Part shown: positions 23,634 to 34,691 of the stretch, one piece after another
Position numbering within the stretch: position 1 is the stretch's first letter
Layout: every line of letters begins with the position of its first letter
DNA from: Campanula takesimana
Lineage: Eukaryota > Streptophyta > Magnoliopsida > Asterales > Campanulaceae
Reading direction: 5' to 3'
DNA length: 64,000 nucleotides
Assembly (NCBI GenBank): GCA_026119855.1
Contig: JAOWBW010000182.1
Location: 598,297-662,296, forward strand
Made by a program: the position numbers and the translations under genes
Notes under the pieces: model-generated
What the model saw: the letters and a program-made list of their open reading frames with translations, nothing else
Databases searched by the model: none
What the model was told of the DNA's origin: nothing

Positions 23634-24044
23634 TCATTTAAAATCCACATCAACACTAACACTTGGATTTTGATCAATGGGTCCAACGCTATGGTTTTTC
23701 CCAATTGAATCAAAATCGGTGCCTTCGGCCGACGGAACACGATGGACTAGGTTGTCCACAAGTTGTACAGGCTCTATGCGAACCGCCGCTCGTTGCCTTT
23801 GGACTTCACCACCAACCCGCAAATCTTGGTGAACGTTGCATTCCACAAAAGCTAGTTCTCTTTCTAATGATCGACACTGGATATGCATAAAGTATGCTAT
23901 TTCACGCCAATATTGACTCTCAGCCCAATATCTTTCTTTGCACTCCCTGTCTCGATGATAGTTTTCCTCGAACCGATATTTCTTCAAATACCCCAAGATT
24001 CGTGCAGTTTGGTTGTTTGTGTTGTCTCCGTTGTTGCCAGCCAT
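23634..24044 (-). pseudogene. Unrecognised family A protein, N-terminal part
   Basis: From ATG 24044 on the minus strand, about 136 codons: MAGNNGDNTNNQ, a charged helical stretch with HRDRECKERYWAESQYW, then RSLERELAFVECNVHQD, an arginine-rich patch, and an acidic, serine-rich end. The stop after VDVDFK is a TGA where the relative at 24834-24950 has GGA, so the frame once continued. The position just after the PBS is where gag normally sits, but no zinc knuckle or known gag core is visible. Confidence 0.6.
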
Positions 24045-24072
24045 CACTGAATCTTCCAAGGATCGTACCTTA

Positions 24073-24082
24073 TCTGATACCA
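24073..24082 (-). other. Primer-binding site, initiator-methionine tRNA type
   Basis: The minus strand reads TTGGTATCAGAT a few bases after the LTR end at 24088 (...TACTACA). Confidence 0.7.
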
Positions 24083-24087
24083 ACTGA

Positions 24088-24598
24088 TGTAGTACACGCA
24101 GCGGAATAATAAAAGAGATAGACAGATATCCTTTGAGATTAGAATATTTGACCTAATTTGTATCCACGAACTAGGGTTTGAACAAGAATTAGCCTAAACC
24201 AATTCTTATGCAAGGAATCGCAATTCCCCAACAAGAATCTCCGAATAAATCCTTCTGCAAGCCAAAGACTTAAGGGTAAAACCCAACAATTGCAAAGCAA
24301 TCAAATTTATTAAAAAAAAAGTCTAATTCTCGGATTACAACTTTAGGCCTATTTTATAGTGCCCATAAAACTTGAAAAACAATCTAAAACCTTCTAGAAT
24401 TAATCATAACATATATGGTAACCTAATAGGACTTAAAAACAAATAAATTGACTCAAAATCTATCATAGAATCCTTTAAAATTAACCTACTAAAATTAATG
24501 ACTAAAATAATAATAAAAATACTAATTAAACCCTAACTAATAATAAAATACCAATATAATTATAATATTTGATATAATCATATATTCGTCCTGCATCA
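24088..24598 (-). repeat. 5' LTR of family A element
   Basis: 511 bp, TGATGCAGG to TACTACA on the minus strand. A TATA-like CACTATAAAATAGG lies at about 24347-24361. Its outer edge abuts the plus-strand relative at 24599. Confidence 0.75.
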
Positions 24599-24599
24599 T

Positions 24600-25168
24600 T
24601 GGGCTGAGAGTCAATATTGGCGTGAAATAGCAGACTTTATGCATATCCAGTGTCGATCATTAGAAAGAGAACTAGATTTTGTGGAACGCAACGTTCACCA
24701 AGATTTTCGGGTTGGTGTGAAGTCCAAAGGCAACGAGCGGCGGTTCGCAAGAACCTGTACAACATGTGGACAACCTAGTCCATCGTGTTCCGCTAGCCGG
24801 AGGCACTGATTTTGATTCAATTGGGAAAAACTATAGCCTTGGACCCATTGATCAGAATCCAAGCGTCAGTGTTGATGAGGATTTCAAAGGAGAAAAGGTT
24901 AGTAATATTTTTTTTTCCGAGGGTGGAGAGATTGCTCCAGAACCGAAATTAGATGAGCCATTTTTTTATGTGGTGGTAGACAATGAATGTGTGAACGGGT
25001 CCTTGGAAGTGCATTCAGATGAGCCACTTTTTGAAGTGGTGGTGACGGAAGATTGTGTGGATCGATGCTTGGAAGAGTTGTATGATGTAGCACGAGGATT
25101 GCAGATTCAAGCTCCAGCACAGGTCCGGCCGCACCACGGACAAGACCCGCCCGGACCAGGTGGGTTGG
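24600..25168 (+). pseudogene. Family A protein fragment
   Basis: Begins in the WAESQYWREIA stretch and shows one frameshift near 24715 (one G fewer than the minus-strand copy). From 24766 it is open through VDEDFKGEKVSN, the acidic EPLFEVVV repeats and the CLEELYDVARG stretch, to PPGPGG. It is cut at 25168 by the solo LTR and continues at 40036. Comparison with 22978-24044 reveals which breaks are private to each copy. Confidence 0.7.
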
Positions 25169-26338
25169 TGTAGACACCCCGATCTCGCACCCCTTATCAA
25201 ACCCTTTTAATCGGTCTAAACCCTGAAATTGACCTAGAGCCCCAGATTTGGATATGCGGGAGTGCCGTGAGCCTTATCGGTGCATCGAATGGATTAACGG
25301 ACTTCAAATTCATGATCAGAGCGAAAAAACGAGTAAACAGGCATGTACTTCAATTTTTGAGTTGCAGGACCCGAAACGGGACCCGCACCCTTAGAACTGC
25401 TCGTTACCGTCCATTCTACGCATTAAAATTATATTATTGTCATCCCTTTCTCATTAACATGTTTCAGATAGACGTGCATGATCACGAGATTATTTCAAGC
25501 AACTTTCATGTTGGAATCGCAGACAACAGGGACACCGTTGTGCGCGCACACGGACAAATCTTGGACTGTTGTGGAACCAATACCGGAGCAAGAATTTTGG
25601 ATCATCACACGCCTAAAAATTCAAAGAAGGGAATTAATGACCCAACCACCATCCAGCTAGTGGCAACAAGTGGTTGGCCAATTGGATAAGAGATTGGCCA
25701 ATCAGAACGCGACACGTGGCAAATCAAGATTCTCCGGCAGCTGGACGTCAACCCGTACGGATACTTTGGAAAAGGGAGAATAGATGCTCAACCCATACGG
25801 ATACTTTGGGTAGATCAGACCTGCAGGTGTTCATCAATAACTTGGCCATTTCAAATCAACTTTATGCCATTTCCAGCTGCATTTGTGCCGGGTAGTTGCC
25901 CCCTAAATGACCCCCTAGGCCTAATCAAGGGTGACCTAAGGTCATTTACCACCTCCTTCATCCATATACCTACCCCCCTCATCCATTTGACCACAAGAGA
26001 GAGATACACAATTCACACACAATACATACACAATTCACATAAGCTACACACTTCACTCCATATTCTCTCTACACTCTCTTGCTCTCTCTAGCAACCAAAA
26101 CCCCCCTCAAATCTCAGTCACAAGACCACCTCCACACCACCATAACACCACCACAAAATACTCACTAAATACAAGCCAAAACAACTCACTTAAACACCCA
26201 TTCAATCACAAAGGCAAACACCTTAAGAAAAACACAAAAAAGTCTTCCCTTGGAAGCAAAGGAAGCACAACCTAGGTAATCTCTTCATCTTTTAATCTCT
26301 CTAAGTGTAAGATGTAGTTGATCATGTAATTTGTTAAC

Positions 26339-26367
26339 AGGTCTAGCCACTTTTTTAGGCTAGACCT
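26339..26367. other. Perfect hairpin in the solo LTR
   Basis: AGGTCTAGCC and GGCTAGACCT form a 10-bp perfect stem around a 9-base T-rich loop. Confidence 0.6.
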
Positions 26368-26656
26368 CCATTTGATGTCCCAAGATACAATGTTGACATT
26401 TCTTGTTGTTCATCTCTCTAAATGATGATATACTATGATTAAATACTCAAATGGTTGTTTTTTTGTGTTTTTAACATGTAGATCTATGTATACCCAAAGT
26501 TTCATGTTCATATCATTTCATTTGAGTGAGTCTTCATGAGTGTTTTCATGCCATTTGTAGATTTCCAGCAGACTGTCCATCTGTACCTTTCTGTCTTGTT
26601 TCTCCATTTATGCATAGTAAATGTGGTTTTTGGTCTTATACACCAAAATATGGTTT

Positions 26657-26861
26657 TGTAACGACCCGATCCCGTAGACCCGACCCGCCACATAGGTACC
26701 ACACACTAGCCCACCAAGTATCTCCTCAATTGGGTCAAACACAGCTCATCACAAGCCTCCAAAAGTCCAATGGATGATTTGATGTTTAGTAAGAGTGTAT
26801 GGACTTCTATATAGCACACTCAATTCCCACATATTTCCGATGTGGGATGGGGGATATCACA
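26657..26861 (-). repeat. TRIM 3' LTR
   Basis: 205 bp, near-identical to 26972-27177. The plus strand starts TGTAACGACCCGATCC and ends GGATATCACA. Confidence 0.93.
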
Positions 26862-26958
26862 ATCTCCCCCACTCAAACCCTTGCCGTCCCTGGCAAGGTC
26901 AATGAATACCCAGATCGTACCCCCGGGCTAGCTCGCAAGCCTTAAGGCCGGGGTTCCG

Positions 26959-26971
26959 CTCTGATACCATT
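26959..26971 (-). other. TRIM primer-binding site
   Basis: The plus strand CTCTGATACCATT gives AATGGTATCAGAG on the minus strand, adjoining the LTR at 26972. Initiator tRNA-Met type. Confidence 0.85.
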
Positions 26972-27177
26972 TGTAACGACCCGAGCCCATAGAACCGACC
27001 CGCCACATAGGTACCACACACTAGCCCACCAAGCATCTCCTTAATTGGGTCAAACACAGCCCATCACAGGCCTCCAAAAGTCCAATGGATGATTTGATGC
27101 TTAGTAGGAGTGTATGGGCCTTCTATATAGCACACTCAATTCCCACATATTTCTGATGTGGGATGGGGGATATCACA
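26972..27177 (-). repeat. TRIM 5' LTR
   Basis: 206 bp; its minus-strand 3' end abuts the PBS. Confidence 0.93.
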
Positions 27178-27297
27178 GGTTTGTTCTAGACAAACATAAG
27201 AAAATTATAATGCAAGGAACATATGTTTCCCATGAGTAAAGACTGTTCTTTCCATTTATTGTTTGAACTCTTGATCTACAGATCTGTGCATGTTCAT

Positions 27298-27326
27298 CTC
27301 TGACATAAAAATGTCAGAGGTTTTTT
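27298..27326. other. Perfect hairpin followed by a T-run in the solo LTR
   Basis: CTCTGACAT and ATGTCAGAG form a 9-bp stem with an AAAA loop, followed by G and six T. Confidence 0.55.
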
Positions 27327-27941
27327 GTGTGACTTATACTTTCTTGATGGCCTTGAAACTTTCCAGATATAAACTTTGATATGTTAGAAATAACTTTCAA
27401 TGAAAAAAGTTGATCTTTTATGAGTATATGAGCATCTGTCAGATCTGGCTGTTGAAAGTTATATCTTACATGCTTTATTTGAACACCATAAAATGCTCCT
27501 AAAATCAGAGGAAAAATCATAGTTGATTCTTGATGTGTTAGGGACTTTTCTTGGCTTTTACTTTCCAGATTTTGCAAGTAGAAGAACAGGTACACAGAGA
27601 ACAAATGGACAGCAGTCCCTAAAATATTTGGGGACAGACTTTTGGACATTCATTTAATATGGGATTTGTTTCCCTTTTTGTTCACCATTGTAAATATTAA
27701 TCCCCCACCCCTTTGTGTGTTTCCTTTACTGGATGTGAATGCTAAACCATTTTCAAAACCGAGTGGGAGTCCAACCAAACCGACTTTCATTCGTGAATTA
27801 AAGCAAACAATACTAGAATAGGAAGACCTCCTCATATAAATCACCATTTTTGTTAGGTCATAAAAGCAAGATATAAAAAGGCATAAAATGAATCTAAGTG
27901 GAATGCATACTAGATACCATCACGGGTGAGGAGAGTGCCTA

Positions 27942-29579
27942 TGTTGGGTATGCTTATCACTTAACCCTCCTACATTTGTTAGAATTGATTGATACCATCA
28001 CCTATGAGTATTTTTATGGACTTTAGGACCACATGTAAAGAAGTTTATAACTTCAATTTTTAGCCAAGTCCTGTTTATAGTATAGGCTTAGATTATAGGA
28101 CTTGAAGCTTTGAAGTATCAAATATTTCCTAAGCAGGATTCATCTCAATGCGCAGGAAGTTCTCTGCGCAGGTCGCTACTGCGCATAGACATCTTGCGCA
28201 AACATTTAACCCTGCTCGGTTTTTAAGGTCTTGTTCCCTAAACTCTGAAGATATCTTTTAGTGACCAAGCATGGTGCGCATGCTTCCCATGCGCAGCATC
28301 CATGCGCGACGGTAATGCGCATGCCTTTGTGCGCGGACACTACTTTGGTCAAATTCCTCATCTTCTGATCTCATACTCTAGAATCTTGGAAAGCGACAAG
28401 ACAAGCAACGTTGTTTGGATTGAGTCAAAGTGCTGAGGTGTGCACAAACGTCAAAATAAGCACACTCAGCAAAACCATTGGTGGAGACATACTTCAAAGA
28501 AATATCTCAAGAGAAGACAGTTGTCAACCTTCTAGAAGAAGCTTTTGAATTTGGTCTTCATGCGCAGTCTCCAACGGCTCTGAATCACCTGCGCACCAAT
28601 CATATTGTGCCAGGTCATCATCTTTGATCAGAGCCCCAACGGCTATAAAGGACAGCTGCGCGCCAATCACTTTGTGCCAGCTCATTGTCCTTGCTCAGAG
28701 ATCCAACGGCTATATTCAAGCTCTCAGCTATAAATAGCCTGCTCATCTTCATTTCCAAGCTGCCCATTTTATCAAGCCCCTCTTGTTGGCCACTATGCTT
28801 TAAGAGCTCGAGTTTCATGCTTCATTGAGAAACCTTGAAGATCTGAAGACTGCTGCTCAATATCTCCAGATTCTTTAGAACATCCTTCAAGATCTTCAAA
28901 CCTTCAAAACTCCTGTTCATATCACAAAGCCCTATATCACCAGAATTCTTGGTGCTCTTCGTCTTTCATATTCATAGAGCCCAGAATTTCTGTCACACAC
29001 ACACCTCTTGAAGATTTGATCATTTTGATCTAACTTTTTGAGATACACCGGTTTAGTCTAGGATTTGTTCTTCATAGATAATAGATCTTGAGTTAGTATT
29101 GAGCTCAAATGTTGTAATTTGTAATACTCTCTCATATTATAAGATCTCCATTAGAAATCCAAGACTAACCATCTTAGTAGAGGATGTAGATCTTTCATCG
29201 ATCGAACCTCTCCAAATAGCGTGTTCATTATATTTACTGCATATTTCCTGCTTAATTATTTATGAACTGCTTTGTTTGATCTTTCAGATTGCTACACTTT
29301 GATGTTGTAATTGTTATTGTTCATTTGTCTTAGAACCATTTTTGCGCCACTCTTTAGCCTCATACTTGCGCGTGCGTTTTTATCTCTGCGCAGTATACCC
29401 TGCGCAGAGATGCTTTAAATTTCCGCTGTGCATTTCACACTCTTACTGCGCACTATACTTAGCCAAAATAAGAGTTGTGCGCATCTGCCATTGAATTGCA
29501 AAAGGGTTTGAAAAGAATTTTAAAACGCTATTCACCCCCTAGCGATTTTCACACCCTTGTTGCCCTTTAGGGACCAATA
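27942..29579 (+). repeat. 5' LTR of the Sirevirus-like element
   Basis: Starts TGTTGGGTATGC; its end reads GGGACCAATA where the 3' LTR has GGGACCAACA, so the terminal CA is mutated. Few other differences from the 3' LTR by eye, including a small indel near 28272. Confidence 0.93.
28728..28737 (+). promoter_or_regulatory. TATA box in the 5' LTR
   Basis: CTATAAATAG, repeated at 38940-38949 in the 3' LTR; probable start region for the genomic RNA. Confidence 0.6.
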
Positions 29580-29581
29580 AG

Positions 29582-29593
29582 TGGTATCAGAGC
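29582..29593 (+). other. Primer-binding site, initiator-methionine tRNA type
   Basis: TGGTATCAGAGC shortly after the 5' LTR end. Confidence 0.9.
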
Positions 29594-29654
29594 AAACACC
29601 TTCATAAAACATGTTTCTGTTTTTCAAGCTTAACAGCTTGGGTGCCGATTCAAG

Positions 29655-29810
29655 ATGGCTTCAAAATCTAGGGCAATGGCTAACTTTTCACATATTCCTG
29701 CGCCTGCTCAAACCTCAGATCAAATTCAGAAAGTTCTCCAAACCTGGTGGATCCTCAAGCAAACCTCATATTCTCTCTCATAGAGACTCAAAGAAAGATG
29801 ACTTGGTCTG
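29655..29810 (+). pseudogene. Gag remnant, 5' part
   Basis: ATG 29655 opens MASKSRAMANFSHIPAPAQ and meets TAG at 29781. Another frame then reads SHRDSKKDDLVC, the usual approach to a zinc knuckle. Nearly all of the gag core is missing, so gag was lost by internal deletion. The zinc-knuckle cysteine codon is split by the inserted solo LTR at 29811. Confidence 0.65.
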
Positions 29811-30835
29811 TGTAGATACCCCGGGAAACCACAACTTTAGGCTAGAGCGATGAATTATCCTAGGATGTCTAACTTGTTTTAGATTGTTTAGAGTCGCCAC
29901 CTATGTTTTGAGGAACATAAGAAAAACCTATTGATAATAGCCTAAGTTTGATTACGAAAACAGAGATTCTTTATTTTGAGGTTCGGGGGTTAGATTACGA
30001 GATGGGAAGTACCGAAACACCCATCTCGCCCAAATAAAGTTGGTCTTGCTTGATCAAAATCTACAAGAATGATAAACGTTCTTCTTCTTCTTCTTCTTCT
30101 TCTTTAAATTGTAAAAGGGGTTTTAAAATAGAGTTTAGAATGTAGGAGATAACTCCTTAACCAACCTCAATGAGATGAGGTGATCATTAGAGTCATGTCC
30201 CAAAATGATTTGGGTGATTGCACTTTGATAAAACAAAAAGAAAGAGAAAAGAGATGAAGTCGAGAAGAGGAAGGAAATGGTTTTAACCTAGTCTTCGAGA
30301 GACTTCAAACACTTCTTGATGAATGCCTTTGGAAATGCCTTGAAGGTAAGAAATTTGGCTTCTTTGTTGAAAATGTAAGATTTTTGAGTAAAAGATCCTA
30401 GGTCCAAGGTCTAAGGTTTTTCGGTCCTTGAAAATGGAGGTAAAGAGAGGTTTTTATAGGTGAAAGAGAGGTGTTTTTGGTGACAAAACTCAGTCACCAA
30501 GAAATCCTTCCCGGGCAAAATCCTGTAAATTGAGCAAGGGAGAGAATCCTGGCCAGAAATCTGTAACTGACGCCCAGAGGCGCGCGCTTCCTGCTTTGGG
30601 GGCGGGAGGCGCGCGCGCCTGGCTCCTCCTGTCGGAGGCGCGCGACTTAGAGAAGGTAATTTTGACATAATGGACTAGAAAGTCAGCCCTGTTATTCAGT
30701 TTAGTCCCTGGACTTAACGAAGTTAGTCAGGAACTTAACGGAAGTGACAGAAACTAACGAGAAACACTTAAAATGGGGAGAAACACGAGATCAAATGTGC
30801 AATCGGGGTGAGCGGTCTAAGGTGGGGTGTCTACA
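29811..30835 (-). mobile_element. Solo LTR, Tat/Ogre-like, inserted in the Sirevirus gag
   Basis: Exact TSD GTCTG (29806-29810, 30836-30840). The minus strand starts TGTAGACACCCCACC and ends GGGGTATCTACA, the family of 6699, 51726 and 59050. Length 1025 bp. GCGCGCGC modules at 30575-30650 and a (CTT)n run at 30081-30103. No PBS or interior. Confidence 0.93.
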
Positions 30836-30840
30836 GTCTG

Positions 30841-30925
30841 CTACAAAAAGCCAGGACATTTCGCTTCAATGCCTACTCTAAAATTTGAGTACGAGGAAAA
30901 GGAACCCTGCGCACAAATCATCTAA
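30841..30925 (+). pseudogene. Gag remnant, zinc-knuckle part
   Basis: Continues KKDDLVC from 29810 as YKKPGHFASMP, a degenerate zinc knuckle lacking the second and last cysteines, then KFEYEEKEPCAQ and a stop. Confidence 0.6.
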
Positions 30926-31029
30926 GCAGTGCAGAATGGCTGCTGAAGAGAACTGCGCAGAAAAGAAGCTAAGGACTTGGATACACTGAAGACAACGATG
31001 CTGACTCTGAGGATGGACTGTTCTGCTTA

Positions 31030-31515
31030 GTGGTAAATGCTGACAATGATTCAAAAGTTGTTTCTGAAATGGAACCTGAGCATGCGCCAAGGACAATCAA
31101 AGAAAGGTCCCTTCACTCTAGTAGAAACGGGACACCTTCACCAAGAAGACAGAATGGCAAGCACCTACTTGCCAGAGCTAACCTGACAAAGCTGCGTCAT
31201 CACCAACCCCGCAGCCGCGCAAGGAATCTCTTAAAGTGTCTACCAATCTTAAATGATAACTATGCTGTAGAGCGCAAGTCAATGTTTCAACAAGCAGAAA
31301 AGATCTACTTCACTGTGCACTCTCAAGCTCAGTTGGTACCTCGACAGTGGATTCTAGACACTACTGGAGATGTCAACACTCTTAAAGGTGCGCACGAAGG
31401 AAGAGATCACTCAGTAATATATGGTGACAACAACAAAGGGCACATAATTGGATTTGGACTAATCATAAAAGGTAGTCTCAAGCAACCTACTCTCGATATC
31501 ACAATTATGCGATAA
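31030..31515 (+). pseudogene. Degenerate gag-protease junction
   Basis: 161 codons open. The end carries PRQWILDTTGDVNTL and VIYGDNNKGHIIGFG, which align with the copia protease region (usual form WYLDSGCSRHMTGD...FGDNSKG.I.G). The catalytic DSG is lost (DTTG, with a short deletion), so the enzyme would be inactive. Confidence 0.75.
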
Positions 31516-31759
31516 AGGTCTGGAATGCCGTTTCACTTCAACGCACCGCTATATCAAGGATGGCGCTTCTGGACTAACTTTGCTCACAAGGACTCGTAAG
31601 ACCAATTTTTATATTATTGATCTTACCGCTATATTTTCTATTACTAATCCTTGTTTTGTAGCAAAGAACTTAAGTGAATGCAGCTAGCAATGGTATGAGC
31701 ACCATGCCAGCTTAGTAAGCAGCCTGAGCAGTTTCCCTCCAGCAAGATTGCTCCAATGT

Positions 31760-32320
31760 CAAAACGCTTACATCCGCTTCACCTCATGTGTTTGGACCGC
31801 TCACTACCGCGAAGCTTTAGACCAACCTGTGGTATCTCTATGATATCCTGGCTGCTCTCCTTCTAAATCTCCAAACACAGAAGACATCATTAGAATTCGA
31901 TACTTCAACGGAACAGAATTTATGAACTACGATGTCGCTCAATATTGTGAGAACCAACAAGAACCCACAAATGGTATTCTTCACAATTTCTCCGCTGCTG
32001 GAGTTCCGCAACAAAATGGCGTTGTGGAAAGAATCGCTCGTTGATTGAGGATGGATAGACAATGATAATAGAAGCAGTACTTCTAATGTATTTCTGGGAA
32101 GAAGCTGTCAACGGTGCATGCTTTACTCAGAATAAGATTCCTCAACAAAGTCTACATCAATACTCCATACGATCTATGGAGAGAGATAAAGCGCCCAACA
32201 TTGCTTTCTTCAAGCTCTTTGGCTGCAAACGCTATAGAGGTAAATTCGATGCCAAAGCAGATGAAGGTATTCTAGTTGGGTATGCCAATCATTCAATAAG
32301 CTTTTCGTGATCATAATAGA
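31760..32320 (+). pseudogene. Degenerate copia integrase
   Basis: Recognisable pieces in shifting frames: NFSAAGVPQQNGVVERIAR near 31980-32040 (the conserved glutamate block), FWEEAVNGACFTQNK near 32095, and KLFGCKRYRGKFDAKADEGILVGY near 32210-32290. Stops and frameshifts lie between, and the zinc-binding N-terminus is not recognisable. Confidence 0.75.
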
Positions 32321-32754
32321 ATAAATCTCTAGTTACTATATATAGTATCTGTACATGTTACATTTGACGTACATTCTCTCCTTGAGCCATATTTGGCTCC
32401 AAATGATTCTGATGCCTCTGCTGAGCTTTTTAGACAGGTGCGCAGTAACACTGTTCTTACGCAGAATGTAGATCAAGCAGAATCAGAATCAGTCCATCTC
32501 ATGCGCATACTCCAAATGCTACGCCTGAAGTCACAACTCCTGATGCGCAAACACCTCCTCCTGCGCATGATGTTTCTCCACTTCAGAAAATCATCTTTGA
32601 TGATTTTGGTGCTGAAGCAAATGAAATACCCATTGATCTTCGTATTCCTATCACCTAAATGTAGGGATTCGCACATCGAGAGCATCAAACTTTGCGGTGT
32701 AGCATTCGTTTATCTCTCATGTCGGATCATAGAACATTGATAGAGTGCTCCATG

Positions 32755-33290
32755 TTTTAAGATGGATCGATGCTATGCAAGAAGTGCAAGAAAAGCTCAT
32801 CCAATATTTAGCGCTTCAATGGGTGTTCGGAAACAAGATGGATGAGAATGGAAGCATTACAGAATCAAAGCAAGAAAGCTTTGTATGGACTTAAGCAAAC
32901 TCCAAGAGCATAGTACGATACTCTTTCAAAACTCCTACCAGAGAAAAGCTTCAAGCGCGGTAAAATCGATCAACTCTTTTTATTACCAAGTATAATGATC
33001 ATTATTTACTCGTTCAAATTTCTGTTGATAATATTATATTTGATTCTACTAATGAGTTACTTTGTAAGCGCTTTGATAAGCTAATGAAAAGCAAGTTTGA
33101 GATGAGCATAATGGGAGAAATCACCTTCTTCCTCGGGCTTAAAATCAATCAATTGAATGATGGCATCTTCGCAAATCAAGCCAAGTACACAAGGGACTTA
33201 ATCAAAAATTTGGACTTGAGAATGCTAAAGCATACGACACTCCAATAGCCACCAGCAACAAACTTAGACTTAAAAGGTAGATTGATCAGA
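32755..33290 (+). pseudogene. Degenerate copia reverse transcriptase
   Basis: Pieces in order: AMQEEL-like start near 32770; NKMDENGSITESK near 32835; then YLLVQISVDNIIFDST (33005-33050), where the YVDD box has become SVDN; and KSKFEMSIMGEITFFLGLKINQ (33090-33155). Several stops are visible. The frame from 33000 to 33180 is the best preserved. Confidence 0.8.
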
Positions 33291-33790
33291 CTGTATCGAG
33301 GTATGATTGACTCTCCTTTATCTTCTGCTAGTTGGCCAAGATATTATGTTGACTGGATCTGTGCGCACTATCATGCTAATTCTTCTGAAGCGCACATAAC
33401 TGCTTTAAAATGTATTAGATATACTTTTGGCTCTGTTAACCTTGGACTTTGGTAAACCAAAGATTCGAACTTTAAACTTGTAGGTTATTCAGATGCGGAC
33501 TATGCAGCGTGCACCATTGACAGGAAGAGCACAAGTGGAACATGTCATTTCCTTAGAAATCGACTTGTAGCATGGGCGAGCAAGATACAAGCTACTGTGT
33601 CTATCTCCACTACTGAAGCAGAATATATTGCTGCTGGAAGCTGCTGCTGCCAAATCTTATGGATGAAGCAACATCCTATGGACTATGGGATTCATGAAGA
33701 GAATTGTCCAATTCTCTGCGATAATATGTCCACCATAGCAGTTTCCAATCCTGCCAAGCACTAATACCAAGCTCATCAACATCTAATATC
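33291..33790 (+). pseudogene. Degenerate copia RNase H
   Basis: Reads YRGMIDSPL, a decayed YLTASRPDI block, then GYSDADYAACTIDRKSTSGTCHFL, ISTTEAEYIAAGSCCCQILWMKQ and LCDNMSTIAVSNPAKH, all hallmarks of copia RNase H. Stops occur at 33453 and 33761. Confidence 0.85.
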
Positions 33791-34691
33791 ATCTCCTCAA
33801 GAATTAACAAGTGATCTCTTGAAAGGAGAAATGGGTATGCTTAATCTTAGCTAACTTGTCCATATAATTTATACTAATGTATTTGCTTGATAAGTGTGCA
33901 AAATAGGTTAAGTTTCATGCGCCCTGCGCAACAAATGTCTGCGAATGAAACAACAGTTCTGAGATTTATAGAATCTCTACGCTATCAATGCGCTGCGCAT
34001 GACTATCCATGCGCAAATCATCGTGGATCGCAGGTAAGTGTTCTATTCATTAGATTTTGCACATAGGTCCTTGACTGAAAAGTCAACGCTGAGTCACAAG
34101 GGTACTTGTGTAAATTCAAATTTTCCCGCGCTTTTATTTTTGAATTTTTCTTGGGAAATTACCTTTTTACCCCTGTGCATGTCCCATTGTCATTTAATGC
34201 AAACTGCAATTAATGACAGCGCACCTTGCGAATGTCTGCTCACCATTTAATGAGGAAGGTGATACGACAGCCGTCAGCCTCTCTTCGCTGACACACGCGC
34301 GCGCAAAGTCTGCGCACGCGCGTCCCCCATTCGGCCACGTCACCCTGCTAATGTGCGCCCGTCCTTTCACTGACTCACCATTTATGAGGAAGTTGACTTG
34401 ACAGTGACTGGCTTAGGGACTTCACACGCACACGCGCGCATAGGTCTGCGCACGCGCGTTCCCTTTTGTGACACGTGGTATTGCTATCCTGCGCCACTGC
34501 ACATTTTCTCAAATTTTTCTCAGCTATCGTGCGCCTAACATCTCCTTCCCTACTTAAACCGTTTCTCTCTCTACTTCTCTTTTCTCTCTAAATTCCCTCT
34601 CACTCCCTCTCTAACCTCTGTTCTAAACCTTCTTTTCTCATCTCCTGTTCTTTATCTTCAACCTCAACCTTTCTTCTCTCAAACCATTTCA
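33791..34691 (+). other. Spacer between pol and the 3' ORF, with a CT-rich leader
   Basis: No coding signal. GCGCACGCGCG blocks lie at 34290-34330 and 34425-34465. From about 34560 to 34690 the plus strand is strongly pyrimidine-rich and ends CATTTCAATGGCG, like a plant 5' leader. This could drive a separate transcript for the ORF that follows. Confidence 0.4.

Larger units (their letters stand above)
22658..24598 (-). mobile_element. Small non-autonomous LTR retrotransposon with an unrecognised ORF (family A)
   Basis: On the minus strand the order is 5' LTR (24598 to 24088), PBS (24082 to 24073), a broken ORF (24044 to about 23051), and a truncated 3' LTR (23050 to 22658). LTR termini are TGATGCAGG...TACTACA. 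The two LTR copies align over about 340 bp and then diverge, so the 3' LTR is truncated or recombined, and no TSD was found. The interior is only about 1 kb and has no pol enzymes. A plus-strand relative starts immediately at 24599. Confidence 0.75.
26657..27177 (-). mobile_element. TRIM (terminal-repeat retrotransposon in miniature)
   Basis: Two direct repeats of 205 and 206 bp (26657-26861, 26972-27177) flank only 110 bp. TSD GGTTT is exact (26652-26656, 27178-27182). On the minus strand the LTR runs TGTGATATCCCCC to GGGTCGTTACA. A PBS (AATGGTATCAGAG) follows the right LTR and a PPT-like GAGTGGGGGAGAT precedes the left one. No coding capacity; movement must rely on enzymes in trans. No 5S rRNA sequence is visible in the LTR, so it is not a Cassandra-type TRIM. 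Confidence 0.95.

Noticed and set aside
25267..25689. 140-codon frame after the LTR start
   Set aside because: It lies in a solo LTR, shows no domain, and starts in sequence typical of U3; treated as chance.
26657..27177. Cassandra TRIM carrying a 5S rRNA promoter
   Set aside because: No 5S box-A or box-C-like sequence was seen in either LTR, on either strand.
10154..29593. tRNA-like strings such as TGGTATCAGAGC
   Set aside because: They are 10-13-base primer-binding sites next to LTR ends, not tRNA genes; no cloverleaf is present.
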